A stretch of DNA of 32,895 bases, from contig NZ_CALMGQ010000034.1 of assembly GCF_937863595.1 (NCBI RefSeq), positions 1 to 32,895 of the forward strand. Direction: 5' to 3'. Source of the stretch: an uncultured Cytophaga sp. GTDB lineage: Bacteria; Bacteroidota; Bacteroidia; Cytophagales; Cytophagaceae. Below the pieces are notes generated by a model. It ran no database searches, was not told where the DNA came from, and saw only the letters and a list, made by a program, of their open reading frames with translations. This document shows, piece by piece, positions 31,329 to 32,895 of the stretch. Numbering within the stretch: the stretch's first letter is position 1; every line of letters starts with the position of its first letter. Both the position numbers and the translations under genes were made by a program.

Positions 31329-32895
31329 ATGAAAAAAATCATTCTTTTAAGTATTCTTTGTTTGACTTGTGTCTCTGTTTTATTTGCACAAGAAATAAAT
31401 GAAAAACACCTTTTAATCAACTCTGGCGATTTAATACAAAAAGGCTTAGAAGCGCATAAAAATGGGGAATATAAAGATGCAATAACGTATTACAAACAAA
31501 TTTCAAGAAACGATACAAACTACGTTGGTGCATTAATTGAGCTTTCTGTTACTTTTATTGCAGATTCACAATTTACAGAAGCTGCAAAGGTTTGTTTAGA
31601 AGCACTTAAAGATCCACATGGGGAAGAGTATACGCTTTACAGCAATTTGGGTGCAGCCTATGATGGTGCTATTAAATATGATTTAGCTGAAGCCGCCTAT
31701 AAAAAAGGGTTAACGTTTGCACCTTATAGCTCCCTACTTTGGTATAACCTAGGTGTTTTATATGAAAATATGAAGATGCCCGATAGAGCTTTTGAAGCAT
31801 ATAAGCAAGAATTGCAATACAATCCGTTTCATGCAGGCTCGCTTAATAGAATCGGTCGTTTAGAATTAGATAAAGGCCATACGGTAACAGCAATGATGGC
31901 TTTTTACACGAGTTTAGTTTGCGCACCTAATAGTAAGTACTTACGTTCAAACGTGCTTGGTTTAGACGATATCATTAATGTGAAACTTAAATTAAGTAAC
32001 GGTTCTTCTTCAAGAAAGTTAGATAATTTTTATGAGTTGGAATTATTGATCGCTTCTAAAATTGCTTTGTCACCAAAATTTAAGAATGAAACTAAAATTG
32101 CAGATCCAATTATCAATCAAACACAAATGGTTTTTGATAAATTAGAATTTAACCCGAAAGATACGGGGTATTTTATGCAAAGATATGTTCCATTTTTAAT
32201 AGCGATAAGAGAAAAGAAACAGTTCCCCCTCTTTATTTATCAGTCTTTTCATGGAACCAACAGTGCATCATTACAGAGTGCATATAAGAAAAATGAAAAG
32301 GCAATTGACGTTTTTAAAACGTGGGTATACACGTATTGGAATGAAAAAAGACAAAAGCAAACAATAGTACTAGACGGTAAGCCACAGTTGGTCTCATGTT
32401 ACTATACCTCGGACTATTTACAAGCAATCGGTGAATACGACAAATCAAATGCGGAAGAAAAAAAGCGTACGGGCAATTGGACCTATTATTATAAAAATGG
32501 ATACAAAGAGGCCGAAGGTTTATATGGAGCAGGTGGTTTGAAAGAGGGTGTTTGGAAATATTATGATTTTACTGGAGAGTTAACTGAAATTACTACATAT
32601 AAAAATGGTGATTATAATGGCTTGTATGAAAAGTATGCTAAAAACGGACAAGTAATTTCGCGGATTTTTTTAGTCGATAATAAAATACAAGGAATGGTTG
32701 AAGCGTATAATGAAGTTGGTAATTTATTATCTGAAAAAAATATAGTAGAAAATAAACAAGAAGGTGAAACCAAAACGTATTATTTGAGCGGTGAAGTTGA
32801 TAATAAATTAAATTATAAAGCGGCGCTTTTAGAAGGAGAGCAGTTACAATATTTTTCTTCCGGCCTTATTTGGAAGAAGTTACTATATAATAATA
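31329..32895 (+). CDS. Exported TPR protein with C-terminal MORN-like repeats (3' partial)
   Basis: The frame from ATG 31329 stays open to the window end (522 codons). A signal peptide (MKKIILLSILCLTCVSVLFA, cleavage near AQE) is followed by TPR-like helices: NGEYKDAITYYKQISRND, then FTEAAKVCLEALKDP, YDLAEAAYKKGLTFAP and PDRAFEAYKQELQYNP (about 35-190). A less clear middle region follows. The C-terminal part has repeated GxWxYYxxxGxxxxxGxY units (TGNWTYYYKNGYKEAEGLYG, then GVWKYYDFTGELTE) like MORN-variant repeats of YwqK-type proteins. Likely periplasmic or outer-membrane associated, mediating protein contacts; specific role unknown. Confidence 0.8.
   Translation, partial: MKKIILLSILCLTCVSVLFAQEINEKHLLINSGDLIQKGLEAHKNGEYKDAITYYKQISRNDTNYVGALIELSVTFIADSQFTEAAKVCLEALKDPHGEEYTLYSNLGAAYDGAIKYDLAEAAYKKGLTFAPYSSLLWYNLGVLYENMKMPDRAFEAYKQELQYNPFHAGSLNRIGRLELDKGHTVTAMMAFYTSLVCAPNSKYLRSNVLGLDDIINVKLKLSNGSSSRKLDNFYELELLIASKIALSPKFKNETKIADPIINQTQMVFDKLEFNPKDTGYFMQRYVPFLIAIREKKQFPLFIYQSFHGTNSASLQSAYKKNEKAIDVFKTWVYTYWNEKRQKQTIVLDGKPQLVSCYYTSDYLQAIGEYDKSNAEEKKRTGNWTYYYKNGYKEAEGLYGAGGLKEGVWKYYDFTGELTEITTYKNGDYNGLYEKYAKNGQVISRIFLVDNKIQGMVEAYNEVGNLLSEKNIVENKQEGETKTYYLSGEVDNKLNYKAALLEGEQLQYFSSGLIWKKLLYNN

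Overview
The window looks like a chromosomal segment of a free-living Bacteroidota, most probably a Cytophaga-like member of the Cytophagales. The basis is low GC, weak Shine-Dalgarno sites, a candidate TAnnTTTG promoter element, short lipoproteins with a Cys-Lys-Lys-Lys start, and an arginine operon built on the transcarbamylase type of Bacteroides and relatives. The assignment is inferred; no rRNA or tRNA gene was seen.

Layout. 1-3480: end of an unknown gene, a small c-type cytochrome lipoprotein, a ClC chloride channel and a DEAD-box helicase. 3554-8880: a two-component pair (NarL/LuxR-type regulator and membrane histidine kinase) diverging from a tandem array of four paralogous lipoproteins with DxxGDxW repeat domains; the first copy is cut short by a stop. 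8881-11940: an SOS-type umuC/umuD pair, then a candidate Panacea-type toxin-antitoxin pair ending in a perfect 44-bp palindrome. 11941-12765: purU. 12766-13423: a 658-bp gene-free stretch with a GC-rich, hairpin-rich island. 13424-23895: the arginine cluster GNAT-argG-argC-argD-ppiC-argF'-argB-argE-argH, all on the plus strand. 23979-26769: a hybrid sensor kinase preceded by a perfect 24-bp inverted repeat, and a DUF1653 gene. 26905-28559: an ispD-nudix-DUF1456 group on the minus strand. 28924-30816: dnaK behind a near-consensus sigma-54 promoter. 31329-end: a TPR/MORN-like exported protein cut by the window edge.

The arginine genes cover nearly the whole acylated pathway: a candidate first acyltransferase, kinase (argB), reductase (argC), aminotransferase (argD), transcarbamylase (argF'), deacylase (argE), then argG and argH. 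Residue 90 of the transcarbamylase is Val, which points to succinylated rather than acetylated intermediates.

The most unusual signal is in the arginine spacers. Most are bracketed by imperfect inverted repeats made of short repeated words, with one arm at the upstream stop codon and the other at the downstream start codon. Four vocabularies occur: GCTTTAAGCC-type, CTTAAAACTT-type, AATTCCAAA/ACAAAAAACAA-type and CTAGnACCTAG-type. Two of these elements carry broken four-helix-bundle (S23, 23S rRNA intervening-sequence) protein genes, one with a nonsense codon and one with a 1-nt deletion, sharing a conserved leader. Another copy of the AATTCCAAA-type inverted repeat, without a gene, lies upstream of dnaK. 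They resemble orphan IVS-like mobile elements lying outside rRNA.
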